64,000 nucleotides of DNA, from NCBI RefSeq assembly GCF_041929345.1, contig NZ_JBHFNQ010000108.1:49159-113158 (forward strand). Direction: 5' to 3'. The stretch comes from Floridanema aerugineum. GTDB lineage: Bacteria > Cyanobacteriota > Cyanobacteriia > Cyanobacteriales > Aerosakkonemataceae. Each line of letters opens with the position of its first letter. Position 1 is the stretch's first letter. Below, piece by piece: positions 25,352-34,057 of the stretch. The notes under the pieces were generated by a model that did no database searches, had not been told where the DNA came from, and worked only from the letters and a program-made list of their open reading frames with translations. Both the position numbers and the translations under genes were made by a program.

Positions 25352-26788
25352 TTAGTCGTTAGTATTGAATGGTAAATTTACAGTGAAAGTGGTTTTTCCT
25401 GGCACACTTTCTACTAAAATTTTTCCCTCATGCTTTTGAACTATTTTTTGCACAATGTCCAATCCTAAACCGCTACCTTCTCCGGGTGGTTTAGTAGTGA
25501 AAAATGGTTCAAAGATCCTTGGCATTACTTCGGGAGCAATTCCCTTGCCACTATCAGTTATACTAACTACTAAGCTATCACCTTGATGAGTGACGCTAAT
25601 AGTTAAAGAACCTTTGTAGTCCATTGCTTGAATTGCGTTATGAATTAAATTTGTCCACACTTGGTTTAATTCATCGGGGTAACATAGCAAAGATGGTAAA
25701 TTAGATTCATAGTTTCTGGTGACTTCTATGCCCTGTTTTAGCTGGTTATTATAAAGAGTTAAAACTGTTTCTATGCCTTCGGTAATTTGCGATCGCACTT
25801 TTTCTCCTGAATGATCGTAACGAGCGTAATTTTTTAAAGCAAATACAACCTTGGCGGCTTTTTCAGTCGCTGTTCTAATTGTATCTGTACTTTTTTGAAT
25901 ACTCCCGACTTGGTAAGCTTTTTCTAATATTTGCGCTCCATTTTCATCTTTTAGGAGAGGAACTAGGGGTGAGATGCGATCGTAAATCCCTAAATCAACT
26001 AAAGTATCGGCAATAGTATCAGCGTTGCTAATTTCCTCTGTTTCTAATTCTCGGATCAAAAATTTTTTTAATTGGCGCTTCTCTTTACTAGATAAACTAG
26101 TTCTTTGCTGACTCGATCTTTGTAATAACTCTAAGAAATATTGCTGAAATTCCGGCGTTAAAGAGTGGAAAAAATCGGGGAATTTCAACAAGTTTTCTTT
26201 CAAAAAATCAGCAATATTTTCTACTGATGAACGGATGGCACCCAAAGGAGTATTAATTTCATGTGCTATTCCCGCCACAAGTTGTCCTAAAGCCGCCATT
26301 TTTTCTGATTGAATTAACTGTTCCTGAGTATTTCGTAGTTGTTGGACAATTACTTCTAAATCGTGATTTTTAATGGTCAGACTTTTTTGCAATTCACGAA
26401 TTGCTAAATGGGTTTCAACTCTGGCTAAAACTTCTTCTACTTGAAATGGTTTAGTGACATAATCTATTCCCCCAACTTGAAAGGCTTGTACTTTATCTAA
26501 CGCATCATCTAAAGCACTAATAAATATTACTGGTATTTCCCTTGTTAATTCATCTTCTTTTAATTTTTGACAGACTTCATAGCCGTTCATTTTCGGCATA
26601 TTAATATCCAGTAAAATCAAGTCTGGAGGCATAGCTTTAGCGCCTGTTAATGCTAGTTCACCATCCATAACCGGACGAACTTTATAACCTTTTTCGGTTA
26701 ACATTCCTACTAAAAGACGCAGATTAGCTGGAGTGTCATCAACAACTAAAATGTTAGCCTGATACGGTTTGTTTAATTCATGATTCAT
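25352..26788 (-). CDS. Histidine kinase with N-terminal receiver (REC-HisKA-HATPase)
   Basis: 478 residues, soluble. Receiver about 13-130 (LILLDINMPKMNGYEVC, YVTKPFQ), a coiled coil, a HisKA of the GIAHEINTPLGAIRSS type (His near 178), a long helical stretch, and HATPase near 335-475 (LNQVWTNLIHNAIQAM, ITDSGKGI, FFTTKPPGEGSGLGLDI). The dimerisation domain is different from the HELRTPLN kinases around it and is closer to two-component kinases controlled by coupled receivers. No C-terminal receiver, so it probably phosphorylates separate receivers such as the 131-residue protein next to it (24 bp away). Confidence 0.92.
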   Translation of the reverse strand: MNHELNKPYQANILVVDDTPANLRLLVGMLTEKGYKVRPVMDGELALTGAKAMPPDLILLDINMPKMNGYEVCQKLKEDELTREIPVIFISALDDALDKVQAFQVGGIDYVTKPFQVEEVLARVETHLAIRELQKSLTIKNHDLEVIVQQLRNTQEQLIQSEKMAALGQLVAGIAHEINTPLGAIRSSVENIADFLKENLLKFPDFFHSLTPEFQQYFLELLQRSSQQRTSLSSKEKRQLKKFLIRELETEEISNADTIADTLVDLGIYDRISPLVPLLKDENGAQILEKAYQVGSIQKSTDTIRTATEKAAKVVFALKNYARYDHSGEKVRSQITEGIETVLTLYNNQLKQGIEVTRNYESNLPSLLCYPDELNQVWTNLIHNAIQAMDYKGSLTISVTHQGDSLVVSITDSGKGIAPEVMPRIFEPFFTTKPPGEGSGLGLDIVQKIVQKHEGKILVESVPGKTTFTVNLPFNTND

Positions 26789-26806
26789 CGTTACTTATAT
26801 TTCTCC

Positions 26807-29584
26807 TTAACCTGCTGTTAATACATCCAAGATTTTTTCATACTCGAAATTTTCCATATAATGCTTGATTGAGCTTGCTACACTGGGATTATACTGAGAA
26901 ATTTCTGCAATTATACTGATAGCCGAATCTAGATCAATACTAATTATTGCTTGCTTTAAATTGGCGAGTAATGGCTTAGGTATATTCTCTAAATCATTGG
27001 CTGTCAGTACATGATTAGTAACCTCTGATAATGAAGGTGAATCCTCACTCCGATCCTCATAAATATAGCGTACTCCGATATGACGATTCATGATTTCAAA
27101 AATTTCTGCTTCCCGGAATGGTTTACGCAGAAAGTCATCGCAACCTGCGGATAACACCACAGTTCTTTCTTCTTCAAAAACGCTAGCAGTTACAGCAATA
27201 ATAGCGGTAGCTTGACCTTTTGTGGTTGCTTTAATATGCTTGGTAGCAGTGTAGCCATCCATGACTGGCATTCGCATATCCATCCAAATTAAATGCGGTT
27301 CCCATTTTTCCCAGATGGCGATCGCTTCCTCACCATTACAAGCTTCCCGCAATGCAAAACCCAGCGGATTTAACAATTTAACTAAAAGTTGGCGATTTAA
27401 CGCTTTATCATCAACAATTAAAATTCGATAACAGGGTTGATTTGGTGCCAAACCAATAACTTGGCGACTAGACTTATAAGTTGGAACTTCTGCACTATCA
27501 ACAACTTGAGCTTGGACATAAAATTTAAAAATTGTCCCTTGATTGATTACAGAATTAACGCTGATTTTTCCACCCATTAATTGCACGAATTGTTGGCTAA
27601 TAACTAAACCTAACCCCGTTCCTTCTTGAGAATCTTTTCCAGTTTTAGTTTGCACAAAAGCCGCAAATAAATTCTCTAATTCCTCTGGTGCAATACCAGA
27701 ACCAGTATCTTCAACTTCAAAGTAAATCTTTATTTTACCCCCGTTATCACTGGTTGTTTTTTGTGCAACAGATTGCCAATTACTATTATCTAATGACACC
27801 CTGACTGACACACCACCCTCTTGAGTGAATTTGAGTGCATTATTCAGCAAGTTAATTAAAATTTGCCGTAACTTGACTTCATCAGTACAAATATACTGTG
27901 GTACATTGGGATGAACTTCAAACACTAACTGTAAATTTTTATCGTCAGCCTTTAGATAAAACATATCTTCCAAATCGTTAAGCAGACGATGAAGATCGAA
28001 GCTTTTTTCGTTTAAAGCGGTTCGTCCTGCTTCAATTTTAGATAAGTCTAAGATATTATTAATTAGAGTTAATAAATGCTCTCCACTCCGCATAATAATA
28101 CCAATGTTTTCTCTTTGTTCTGGGGTCAAAGTTTTCTGGCGACTGATAATTTGGGAAAATCCTAAAATTGCATTTAAAGGTGTCCTTAACTCATGACTCA
28201 TATTAGCCAGAAATGTACTTTTTGCTTGATTCGCCACTTCAGCTGCTTCTTTCGCTTTAACTAATTCTGTTGTCCGTTCTGCCACTCGTTGTTCTAAGTT
28301 TGTAAATGATTCTTGTAGTTGTTCTGCCATTGAATTAAAAGATTTAGCTAATTCCCCTAATTCATCAGAACGTTTTACTTCTATGGTTTTTTCCCAATCA
28401 CCTTTAGCAATATCTTTAGCTGCTGTATTTAAGCGCAAAATTGGTTTAGTCACCCAACGAGCAGTTAAAATCCCAGTAATTATGGCTAATCCTAAAGCTG
28501 CTAAACATAACATAATTGTCATGCGGTTATTAGCATCAATTCGTTCCGTAAAATCTGCTTCGGGAACGACTACCACAATCAACCAATCTAAACCATTTCC
28601 ATCTTGAAAGGGCAAAATTTTTACGAATTGCTGCTTACCATTGACAATAAAGTTTACTTGTTGAGGCAATTGGATTTGGTTTGATTTTTGCAAATTGCTG
28701 AATAAATATTGAGCCGTTGCTTTAGTTAATAGGTTACTGCTATCTTCGGCTCTGATTAATTTTCTAGTTTTGTCTGGCTCAATCCGAAAAGGTTTTTCTG
28801 CGGTAGAAGTTGCTAGGAGTGTGCCATTTCTTTCGATAATAAATGCTTGTCCAGTTTTACCAATTTTTAAACTATTCAGAAAGTCGCCAACATGATCTAA
28901 ACGTAAAGCAGTATGTACTACTCCTTGTAATTCATTTCCTTGGGGGTTGTAAACTGGTTCAGTGCCACTAATTAGTAAGGTTGGTTCTAAAATAGAAATA
29001 AAAACATCACTCCATGTTGGTTTACCTGCTTTGACTGCGTTTTGATACCAAAACCAAGTGCGGGGATCAAAATCTCCCTTAGTCATTGCCGCAACAGAAG
29101 TCCGATCGCCCAATTCATTAGTATGATAAGAAATGAAATCATTATTAACCTTAGTTCCTGCTATATTCATCATTAAATCACCATTAGACATTCTTTCCCC
29201 AGAACGATATTCTCCTTTCGCATTAGCTACAGCAGTAAAATTAATGTAAGGATATAATTGAACTTGATGCCAAAGGAACTTTTCCCACGCATCCATTTCT
29301 GTCATATTCAAGTAGCCCATTTTAATCATATTGAGCTTATTTTTATTGATAATATGCGGAGTTTCTACGTAAACTTGGAGATTTTGCTTAACTCGATCGC
29401 CAACCTCATTCATTAATTGACTAGCTAAATCATTTACTGCTCGTTGACTATTTCTGAAAGAAAGATATCCTACTATTCCTACTGTTCCGAGAATTTGCAA
29501 CACAAAAGGAACTATTAATACAGTCCTTAAAGGAACTCTTCCCGCAGCTTTGCTCGTCCAGCGATCGATCGATTTGATTATCAT
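26807..29584 (-). CDS. Membrane hybrid histidine kinase (Cache-HAMP-HisKA-HATPase-REC)
   Basis: 925 residues, the first gene of the operon and its only membrane protein. TM1 near 21-42 (TVLIVPFVLQILGTVGIVGY), a periplasmic Cache-type sensor about 45-350 (TWFWYQNAVKAGKPTWSD, GTEPVYN), TM2 about 353-375, HAMP (RWVTKPILRLNTAAKDIAKG), HisKA (FLANMSHELRTPLNAIL near 462), HATPase (LINLLNNALKF, GTGLGLVIS), receiver (LIWMDMRMPVMDGYTAT, FLRKPF) and the shared C-terminal domain (IPKPLLANLKQAIISID). Cache domains bind small extracellular ligands; the ligand is unknown here. The 18-bp gap to the next gene supports one transcript. Confidence 0.93.
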   Translation of the reverse strand: MIIKSIDRWTSKAAGRVPLRTVLIVPFVLQILGTVGIVGYLSFRNSQRAVNDLASQLMNEVGDRVKQNLQVYVETPHIINKNKLNMIKMGYLNMTEMDAWEKFLWHQVQLYPYINFTAVANAKGEYRSGERMSNGDLMMNIAGTKVNNDFISYHTNELGDRTSVAAMTKGDFDPRTWFWYQNAVKAGKPTWSDVFISILEPTLLISGTEPVYNPQGNELQGVVHTALRLDHVGDFLNSLKIGKTGQAFIIERNGTLLATSTAEKPFRIEPDKTRKLIRAEDSSNLLTKATAQYLFSNLQKSNQIQLPQQVNFIVNGKQQFVKILPFQDGNGLDWLIVVVVPEADFTERIDANNRMTIMLCLAALGLAIITGILTARWVTKPILRLNTAAKDIAKGDWEKTIEVKRSDELGELAKSFNSMAEQLQESFTNLEQRVAERTTELVKAKEAAEVANQAKSTFLANMSHELRTPLNAILGFSQIISRQKTLTPEQRENIGIIMRSGEHLLTLINNILDLSKIEAGRTALNEKSFDLHRLLNDLEDMFYLKADDKNLQLVFEVHPNVPQYICTDEVKLRQILINLLNNALKFTQEGGVSVRVSLDNSNWQSVAQKTTSDNGGKIKIYFEVEDTGSGIAPEELENLFAAFVQTKTGKDSQEGTGLGLVISQQFVQLMGGKISVNSVINQGTIFKFYVQAQVVDSAEVPTYKSSRQVIGLAPNQPCYRILIVDDKALNRQLLVKLLNPLGFALREACNGEEAIAIWEKWEPHLIWMDMRMPVMDGYTATKHIKATTKGQATAIIAVTASVFEEERTVVLSAGCDDFLRKPFREAEIFEIMNRHIGVRYIYEDRSEDSPSLSEVTNHVLTANDLENIPKPLLANLKQAIISIDLDSAISIIAEISQYNPSVASSIKHYMENFEYEKILDVLTAG

Positions 29585-29648
29585 ACTTTGTTATCTGCTC
29601 TTTGATTTATCAATAATAAATGCAACTTCCCCCGATCTCAAATTGGCA

Positions 29649-29681
29649 TTAGTTTCTCTTTTTTAGGTCAAGAGAAACTAA
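29649..29681. repeat. Inverted repeat upstream of the signalling operon
   Basis: A perfect 12-bp stem (TTAGTTTCTCTT with AAGAGAAACTAA) and a 9-nt loop, between the end of the gene at 29830 and the operon start at 29584. It could be an operator or an mRNA leader hairpin; there is no T-run in the needed orientation. Confidence 0.5.
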
Positions 29682-29829
29682 AAACTTAGTCAAATTATAT
29701 TGTACTTAATTTTCGTTAAAGTTAGGTAAATAAAATTTTGTTTTCCATTCGATTAGATAATACCAAATATATAACACCAAAAAAACTTACCTTTTGCTGC
29801 TTTAGGGAACTATTCATTAATATGGTAAC

Positions 29830-30474
29830 TTACAATAAAATTAGCCCTTGACGAGCGCCCAAAATTACTGCCTCAGTGCGGCTAGAGGCATTGAGCTTAC
29901 TAAAGATTGAGGCAATGTGAAATTTCACTGTATGCTCAGAAATCCCTAGCCGACGGGCAATAGTTTTATTACCCAAACCTTCAGCCAGCATAGTTAAAAC
30001 TTCAATCTCGCGACTAGTTAAAGCATGATTTAATTTAGTAGGTATAGGTCGAGTATTGCTAGGTAAAACTGATACTAAAGAATCTACCATATCTGGATGT
30101 AAAACTGTTAAACCAGTTGCCGTTGCCATAATTGCCTGAATAATTTCCTGGGCCGTCGCTTCAATGGGTAAAACGCCACGTACCCCAAAACGCAAAATTT
30201 CCGCCAAAGATACAATTTGCCCATTATTTACTAACAGAACGATCGCCAAATTAGCCAATTCCGGTTCCAAAGAAAATAGAGTCGGAGCACCATCATTTTC
30301 CGACTCATCCCACTCCCATAACAACACATCTGGCTGAAGTTGCATCACCTGTTGCGCCAAAGAATCTGAACTAGAGAAACTGCCCACTACATCCAAATTA
30401 GAATTAGTAGAAATCAGCGCCTCCAGTCCAGCCCGCATCACTACAGAGTTCGCAACTATCAAAACGCGAATCAC
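29830..30474 (-). CDS. LuxR-type regulator with degenerate receiver
   Basis: 214 residues from GTG 30474. This start has GGAGG 4 nt upstream and overlaps the protease stop as GTGA, so the longer frame to 30504 is unlikely. The N-terminal half folds like a receiver, but the acidic pair is missing (LIVANSVV), the phospho-Asp position is Glu (VLLWEWDES) and the conserved Lys is absent (GVLPIEAT). The C-terminal helix-turn-helix is intact (LTSREIEVLTMLAEGLGNKT, ISEHTVKFHIASIFSKL). I expect DNA binding independent of phosphorylation, tied to the two HtrA proteases of the same operon. Confidence 0.9.
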   Translation of the reverse strand: MIRVLIVANSVVMRAGLEALISTNSNLDVVGSFSSSDSLAQQVMQLQPDVLLWEWDESENDGAPTLFSLEPELANLAIVLLVNNGQIVSLAEILRFGVRGVLPIEATAQEIIQAIMATATGLTVLHPDMVDSLVSVLPSNTRPIPTKLNHALTSREIEVLTMLAEGLGNKTIARRLGISEHTVKFHIASIFSKLNASSRTEAVILGARQGLILL

Positions 30475-31337
30475 GCCGCCTCCGCCGAAGAAACTCTGCT
30501 GCATAACACCACATCCGCTACCATTCGCCTACCATCACGCTGAAAATTCAGCGTTATTCCATCACCAACATGAGAATTTTCCAGGATGCGAAATAACTCA
30601 TTTGGTTTGTGAAAAGGAATTCCTCTGACACCAGTTAACACATCACCAACTTGCAGTTTCGCAGTTTCCGCTGGACTTCCCGCCTCAACTTCGGTAATTA
30701 ACAAACCAAAACCAGGTCTACAATTAAAAGCAACTAAAACAGGTTGCAAAGTTACACCTAAATAAGGACGATCGGGATAATTACTCACAAATTGTTGCAC
30801 CACATTGCTAGGTACAGAAAACCCTCGACCATTGACAATCATGGTGTTAATTCCTATTACCTGACCTTGCACATTTGCTAAAGCCCCTCCTGAATTCCCC
30901 GGCGCGAGTTTAATATCTGCTTGTATCCAATTGCGCCGACTAAATTCAGTTGAGCCAACACTGTGAATAATCCCCGTAGTTACCGCGCCCATTAATCCCA
31001 AAGGATTACCAATTGCTAATACTAATTCTCCAACTCGAAGGTTTTCGGAATCTCCTATTTGCGCCGCCGGAAGGTCTGTAGCCTCTACTTTTAATGCCAC
31101 TAAATCTCCCTGGGGATTTTTAGCAGTAATCGTTGCCATGAAAACTCTGCCATCAGCGAGTTCTACTTCGGTTTTTCCCCTAGTGCTAACAACATGATCG
31201 TTAGTAATGATGACTCCATCACTACTCCAAATTACCCCAGAACCAACGCTTCTTTTACTTCCTCGAATTTGCACATTTGAACGCCGCAATTCTTCCGTTA
31301 CTGCTGTTAATTCCGCAGCTAAATTTGCCCAAATCAT
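30471..31337 (-). CDS. HtrA/Deg-type serine protease with PDZ domain
   Basis: 288 residues. Trypsin-like domain about 20-195 with a complete triad: His in ITNDHVV, Asp in GDLVALKV, Ser in APGNSGGAL. A PDZ domain follows (about 200-275; LLITEVEAGSPAETAKLQVG). No signal peptide, which is unusual for the usually exported Deg proteases, so it is cytoplasmic as read. It overlaps the downstream regulator by 4 bp and follows a second HtrA-like gene after a 75-bp gap that carries the GACAGGCA repeat. Confidence 0.9.
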   Translation of the reverse strand: MIWANLAAELTAVTEELRRSNVQIRGSKRSVGSGVIWSSDGVIITNDHVVSTRGKTEVELADGRVFMATITAKNPQGDLVALKVEATDLPAAQIGDSENLRVGELVLAIGNPLGLMGAVTTGIIHSVGSTEFSRRNWIQADIKLAPGNSGGALANVQGQVIGINTMIVNGRGFSVPSNVVQQFVSNYPDRPYLGVTLQPVLVAFNCRPGFGLLITEVEAGSPAETAKLQVGDVLTGVRGIPFHKPNELFRILENSHVGDGITLNFQRDGRRMVADVVLCSRVSSAEAA

Positions 31338-31380
31338 TTCTATTTACCTCGTGACTCTAAATGTGAAAATTCCCAATCCC

Positions 31381-31404
31381 GTAGGACAGGCATCTTGCCT
31401 GTCA
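31381..31404. repeat. Interspersed palindromic repeat (same as in purK)
   Basis: The exact reverse complement of purK bases 1590-1613. It sits between the two protease genes of the operon. Confidence 0.85.
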
Positions 31405-31412
31405 GTCGCCCA

Positions 31413-32336
31413 TTATTCCCTTTCCCCGACAATAATTGTTAATTGCGTTAAAGTGCCACCGCGAATAATTTGAGCATTTAAAGGTTTACCGACTCGATCG
31501 GGATCGAGCATGGCATGAACATCGCTAACATCATTAATTTGTTTGTCATTTAGCGCCACCAAAATATCACCAATTAATACTCCTGCTTTGTCTGCTGGTG
31601 CATCTGCTTCAACGCTAACAATAATTACTCCGCCATTCCCGGAAATATTTAATTGTTTTCGCAGAGGTTGAGGTAGTTGTACGGGTTGCATTCCTAAACC
31701 TAAATAACCAGGTTTGCTGCGTTTTCCAGTTAATATTTGCTCAACTACTCGGTTGACAGTAGAAGTAGGAATGGTTAATACTAATTGTCGAGGGCCAGCA
31801 GTATTAATCCCGACAACTTTGCCTTGGGCGTTAACTAATGCACCGCCAGAAAAACCGGGATAAAGCATGACTGAAGGACGAATAAATTGGTCTATTTTTC
31901 CGCCATGCCAAGTGCGCCAAGTGCCGCCTAAAGCGCTAATTACTCCTAAGCTGGCGCTAATGCCGCTGTCTGGGAAACGCGCGATCGCTAACACCATTTC
32001 TCCTACTTTTAATTCTGTACCATCGCTCAAATTTGCTGTGGGTAAAGCCTCGGTTTCTGCTAATCGTAGTAATGCTAAATCAGTGCCGGAGTCGCGCCCA
32101 ATTAAAGTAGCGGAAATAGTGCGATCGTCCGGCAAAGTAACCGTAATATCTTCATCTCTATTAATTGTATGATCTGCTGTGACTACAATTCCCGATCGCC
32201 AATGCACACCCGCAGAAGACATCCGCCTGCGCCCATTCACCGCCACTACAGAACTTCCCGACTGTTCTACAATATCCGCCAAATTGTTCGAGAGTTGTTG
32301 TAATAAATTCCCACTCTCTGTTGCTGAAGTTACCAT
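31413..32336 (-). CDS. HtrA-like serine protease with PDZ domain
   Basis: About 307 residues from ATG 32336, which has AAAGGA 5-6 nt upstream; the frame is open to 32393 but less likely. The triad residues are present: His in VTADHTI, Asp in GTDLALLRL, Ser in YPGFSGGALV. The oxyanion loop is GFSGG rather than GNSGG. The PDZ domain is at about 215-300 (VIIVSVEADAPADKAGVLIG). No signal peptide. First gene of the operon with the second protease and the LuxR regulator; the two proteases are divergent paralogues. Confidence 0.88.
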   Translation of the reverse strand: MVTSATESGNLLQQLSNNLADIVEQSGSSVVAVNGRRRMSSAGVHWRSGIVVTADHTINRDEDITVTLPDDRTISATLIGRDSGTDLALLRLAETEALPTANLSDGTELKVGEMVLAIARFPDSGISASLGVISALGGTWRTWHGGKIDQFIRPSVMLYPGFSGGALVNAQGKVVGINTAGPRQLVLTIPTSTVNRVVEQILTGKRSKPGYLGLGMQPVQLPQPLRKQLNISGNGGVIIVSVEADAPADKAGVLIGDILVALNDKQINDVSDVHAMLDPDRVGKPLNAQIIRGGTLTQLTIIVGERE

Positions 32337-32475
32337 ATCATTCCTTTGATGTCGCTTAATTCTAGAATGCAGAATTATCCCCTTTAGCAACATCGGATAA
32401 ATGGCGAGTTACTTACCTAGAAAAATGGCTAGTAAGTAGGTGTAAATAAATAAAGTGATAATAGTTATTTAAGGA

Positions 32476-32579
32476 TGGGGCAGGCAGGATGCCCACCCCA
32501 CAAGAAAGCTGTCACTCTTGTGGGGCAGGCAGGATGCCCACCCCACAAGAAAGCTGTCACTCTTGTGGGGCAGGCAGGA
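32476..32579. repeat. 45-bp tandem repeat, 2.3 copies
   Basis: Unit TGGGGCAGGCAGGATGCCCA plus 25 bases (ending GTCACTCTTG): copies at 32476-32520 and 32521-32565, and a partial copy from 32566. Each unit holds a GC-rich inverted repeat (TGGGG...CCCCA). The rest of 32337-32701 contains only this, the next repeat and short AT-rich DNA. Confidence 0.9.
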
Positions 32580-32591
32580 GAGCCCGCCCTT

Positions 32592-32640
32592 GTCTCGTTA
32601 CCAGGTTCAACCTGGTAACGAAAAACAGAGGCTCTGCCTC
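32592..32640. repeat. CGTTACCAGG hairpin plus GAGGC hairpin (repeat family member)
   Basis: CGTTACCAGG TTCAA CCTGGTAACG is a perfect 10-bp stem at 32596-32620, followed by AAAAACAGAGGCTCTGCCTC. The same order of elements occurs at 38761-38805. Confidence 0.75.
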
Positions 32641-32701
32641 TTAGCACTCCGATCTCAGTCAAGGTAAAATTTAATTTTCTGCTTCTACAATAGTCGATCG
32701 C

Positions 32702-33322
32702 CTAAAGTGCCAAACTGCGCCACAAGTAGCGACAAGCAATACTACGATAAGGTTGCCATTTTTGGGCTAATTGTTCGATGGTTTTGGGATCTGGTAATGT
32801 GTTTAAATTGTATAGTTTGGCGATCGCACTTCGGATACCTAAATCATTCACTGGTAATACATCAGGGCGATGCAAATGGAAAATTAAAAACATTTGTGCT
32901 GTCCATTTTCCTATCCCTTTAACTTGCGTCAAACTTTCAATTACCGCCTCATCTTCCATTAATGTTAATTCTGGTAAAGTCGGTAATCCTTGCTCAATTT
33001 TTAAAGCTAAATCTTTTAAATAACTAATTTTGGGGCGGGAAATCCCGACACTGCGAAGTATCTCATCTGGAGTTTCGAGAATTGCTTGGGCTGTTAATTG
33101 GCGATCGCACTGCTGATACAATAACACAAACCTTTGAAAAATTTTTGTCGCTACTATAGTAGAAATTTGTTGAAAGATAATTGCTTGGGAAAGTGCTGTG
33201 AGTAAATCTAAGTTCTCTTGGTAGTAAGTTAATTCTAAACTTTCAGTACCAATTAGATCAATTACTTTAGCCAATATCGGATCGGATTGCTTTAAGTAAG
33301 TAATAGCTTTAATTTGTGCCAT
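32702..33322 (-). CDS. DNA-3-methyladenine glycosylase, AlkA type (HhH-GPD)
   Basis: 206 residues. Helix-hairpin-helix plus GPD signature: LTQVKGIGKWTAQMFLIFHL then PVNDLGIRSA, whose Asp is the catalytic residue. The upstream LSQAIIFQQISTIVATKIFQ helix is typical of AlkA/Mag glycosylases. It removes alkylated bases from DNA in base excision repair. It lacks the N-terminal AlkA_N domain of E. coli AlkA, so it is the short, Mag1-like form. It stands alone. Confidence 0.9.
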   Translation of the reverse strand: MAQIKAITYLKQSDPILAKVIDLIGTESLELTYYQENLDLLTALSQAIIFQQISTIVATKIFQRFVLLYQQCDRQLTAQAILETPDEILRSVGISRPKISYLKDLALKIEQGLPTLPELTLMEDEAVIESLTQVKGIGKWTAQMFLIFHLHRPDVLPVNDLGIRSAIAKLYNLNTLPDPKTIEQLAQKWQPYRSIACRYLWRSLAL

Positions 33323-33371
33323 TGCTTAAAATTATTAACTTTAAATCGTTTTTTTTTGACTACTAATTTAG

Positions 33372-33429
33372 GTACGTTGTTGCGCTTTAGCGCTAGAGAT
33401 AAAAAGAGCGCTAAAGCGCAACAACGTAC
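33372..33429. repeat. Large perfect inverted repeat
   Basis: 23-base arms (GTACGTTGTTGCGCTTTAGC... and its reverse complement) at 33372-33394 and 33407-33429 with a 12-nt loop. It lies after the DUF4342 gene (minus strand) and before the glycosylase. It resembles the GTTCGTTGTA palindrome at 62136-62185. Confidence 0.85.
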
Positions 33430-33500
33430 AACAAACAGCGCTTTCCGGCAACCAAATCGGAATAGCGCTGTGAGATTTAAATACTTAACAAAAGGGAATT

Positions 33501-33851
33501 TTATTGCTTACGTTCGATCGCTACAGTCACGTTAGCTACTGTTCCGGCTACAGCTACTACCGCCGCCGCCAAGGGAAATACAACTGTACCGACAACTAAG
33601 CCTGGAACACCAACTAACAGAGGAACTTCTGTCAAAACTCGACCCTGTTTGTTTTTAACTACTAGGTAACGATTTTCAGTTTTACCAACTACATTTTTGT
33701 AGAAATTAGCTACTGTATCACGGTTAATTTTAACTTCTTCTACCCGCACTTTTTCTTGAGTTTCAGTAGCATTTTCCCCTTCTTCAACAGGGGTTGTTTC
33801 AACAATTACAGTTGGTGCTTGGTTTTCAATTTTTTCAAATTGTGCAGTCAT
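33501..33851 (-). CDS. DUF4342 domain protein
   Basis: About 116 residues from ATG 33851 (MTAQFEKIE); the frame is open to 33887. An acidic, disordered first third is followed by VRVEEVKINRDTVANFYKNV, NRYLVVKNKQGRVLTEVPLL, and a hydrophobic Gly/Ala/Val stretch (GVPGLVVGTVVFPLAAAV). This matches DUF4342, where a short helix/strand unit precedes one or two hydrophobic segments. Function unknown; probably membrane-associated. Confidence 0.75.
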   Translation of the reverse strand: MTAQFEKIENQAPTVIVETTPVEEGENATETQEKVRVEEVKINRDTVANFYKNVVGKTENRYLVVKNKQGRVLTEVPLLVGVPGLVVGTVVFPLAAAVVAVAGTVANVTVAIERKQ

Positions 33852-34057
33852 TTTTGTGTGCAGGTTTAAACCCACTTCCGAATTCAATTAATTCGATCAT
33901 GCCTGCTTCTTGCGGGAAATTCAGTAGGAAAACCACACTGTTGAAAGTGGTGTTTACCCTACTACAAGTACAGACTGGTAAGTGGGAACAAAGGAATAGG
34001 GAGAATTTAATTTAACCTGTACCCTTTCCCCTTCCTGAGAGCGTTCTGTCCTATAGT

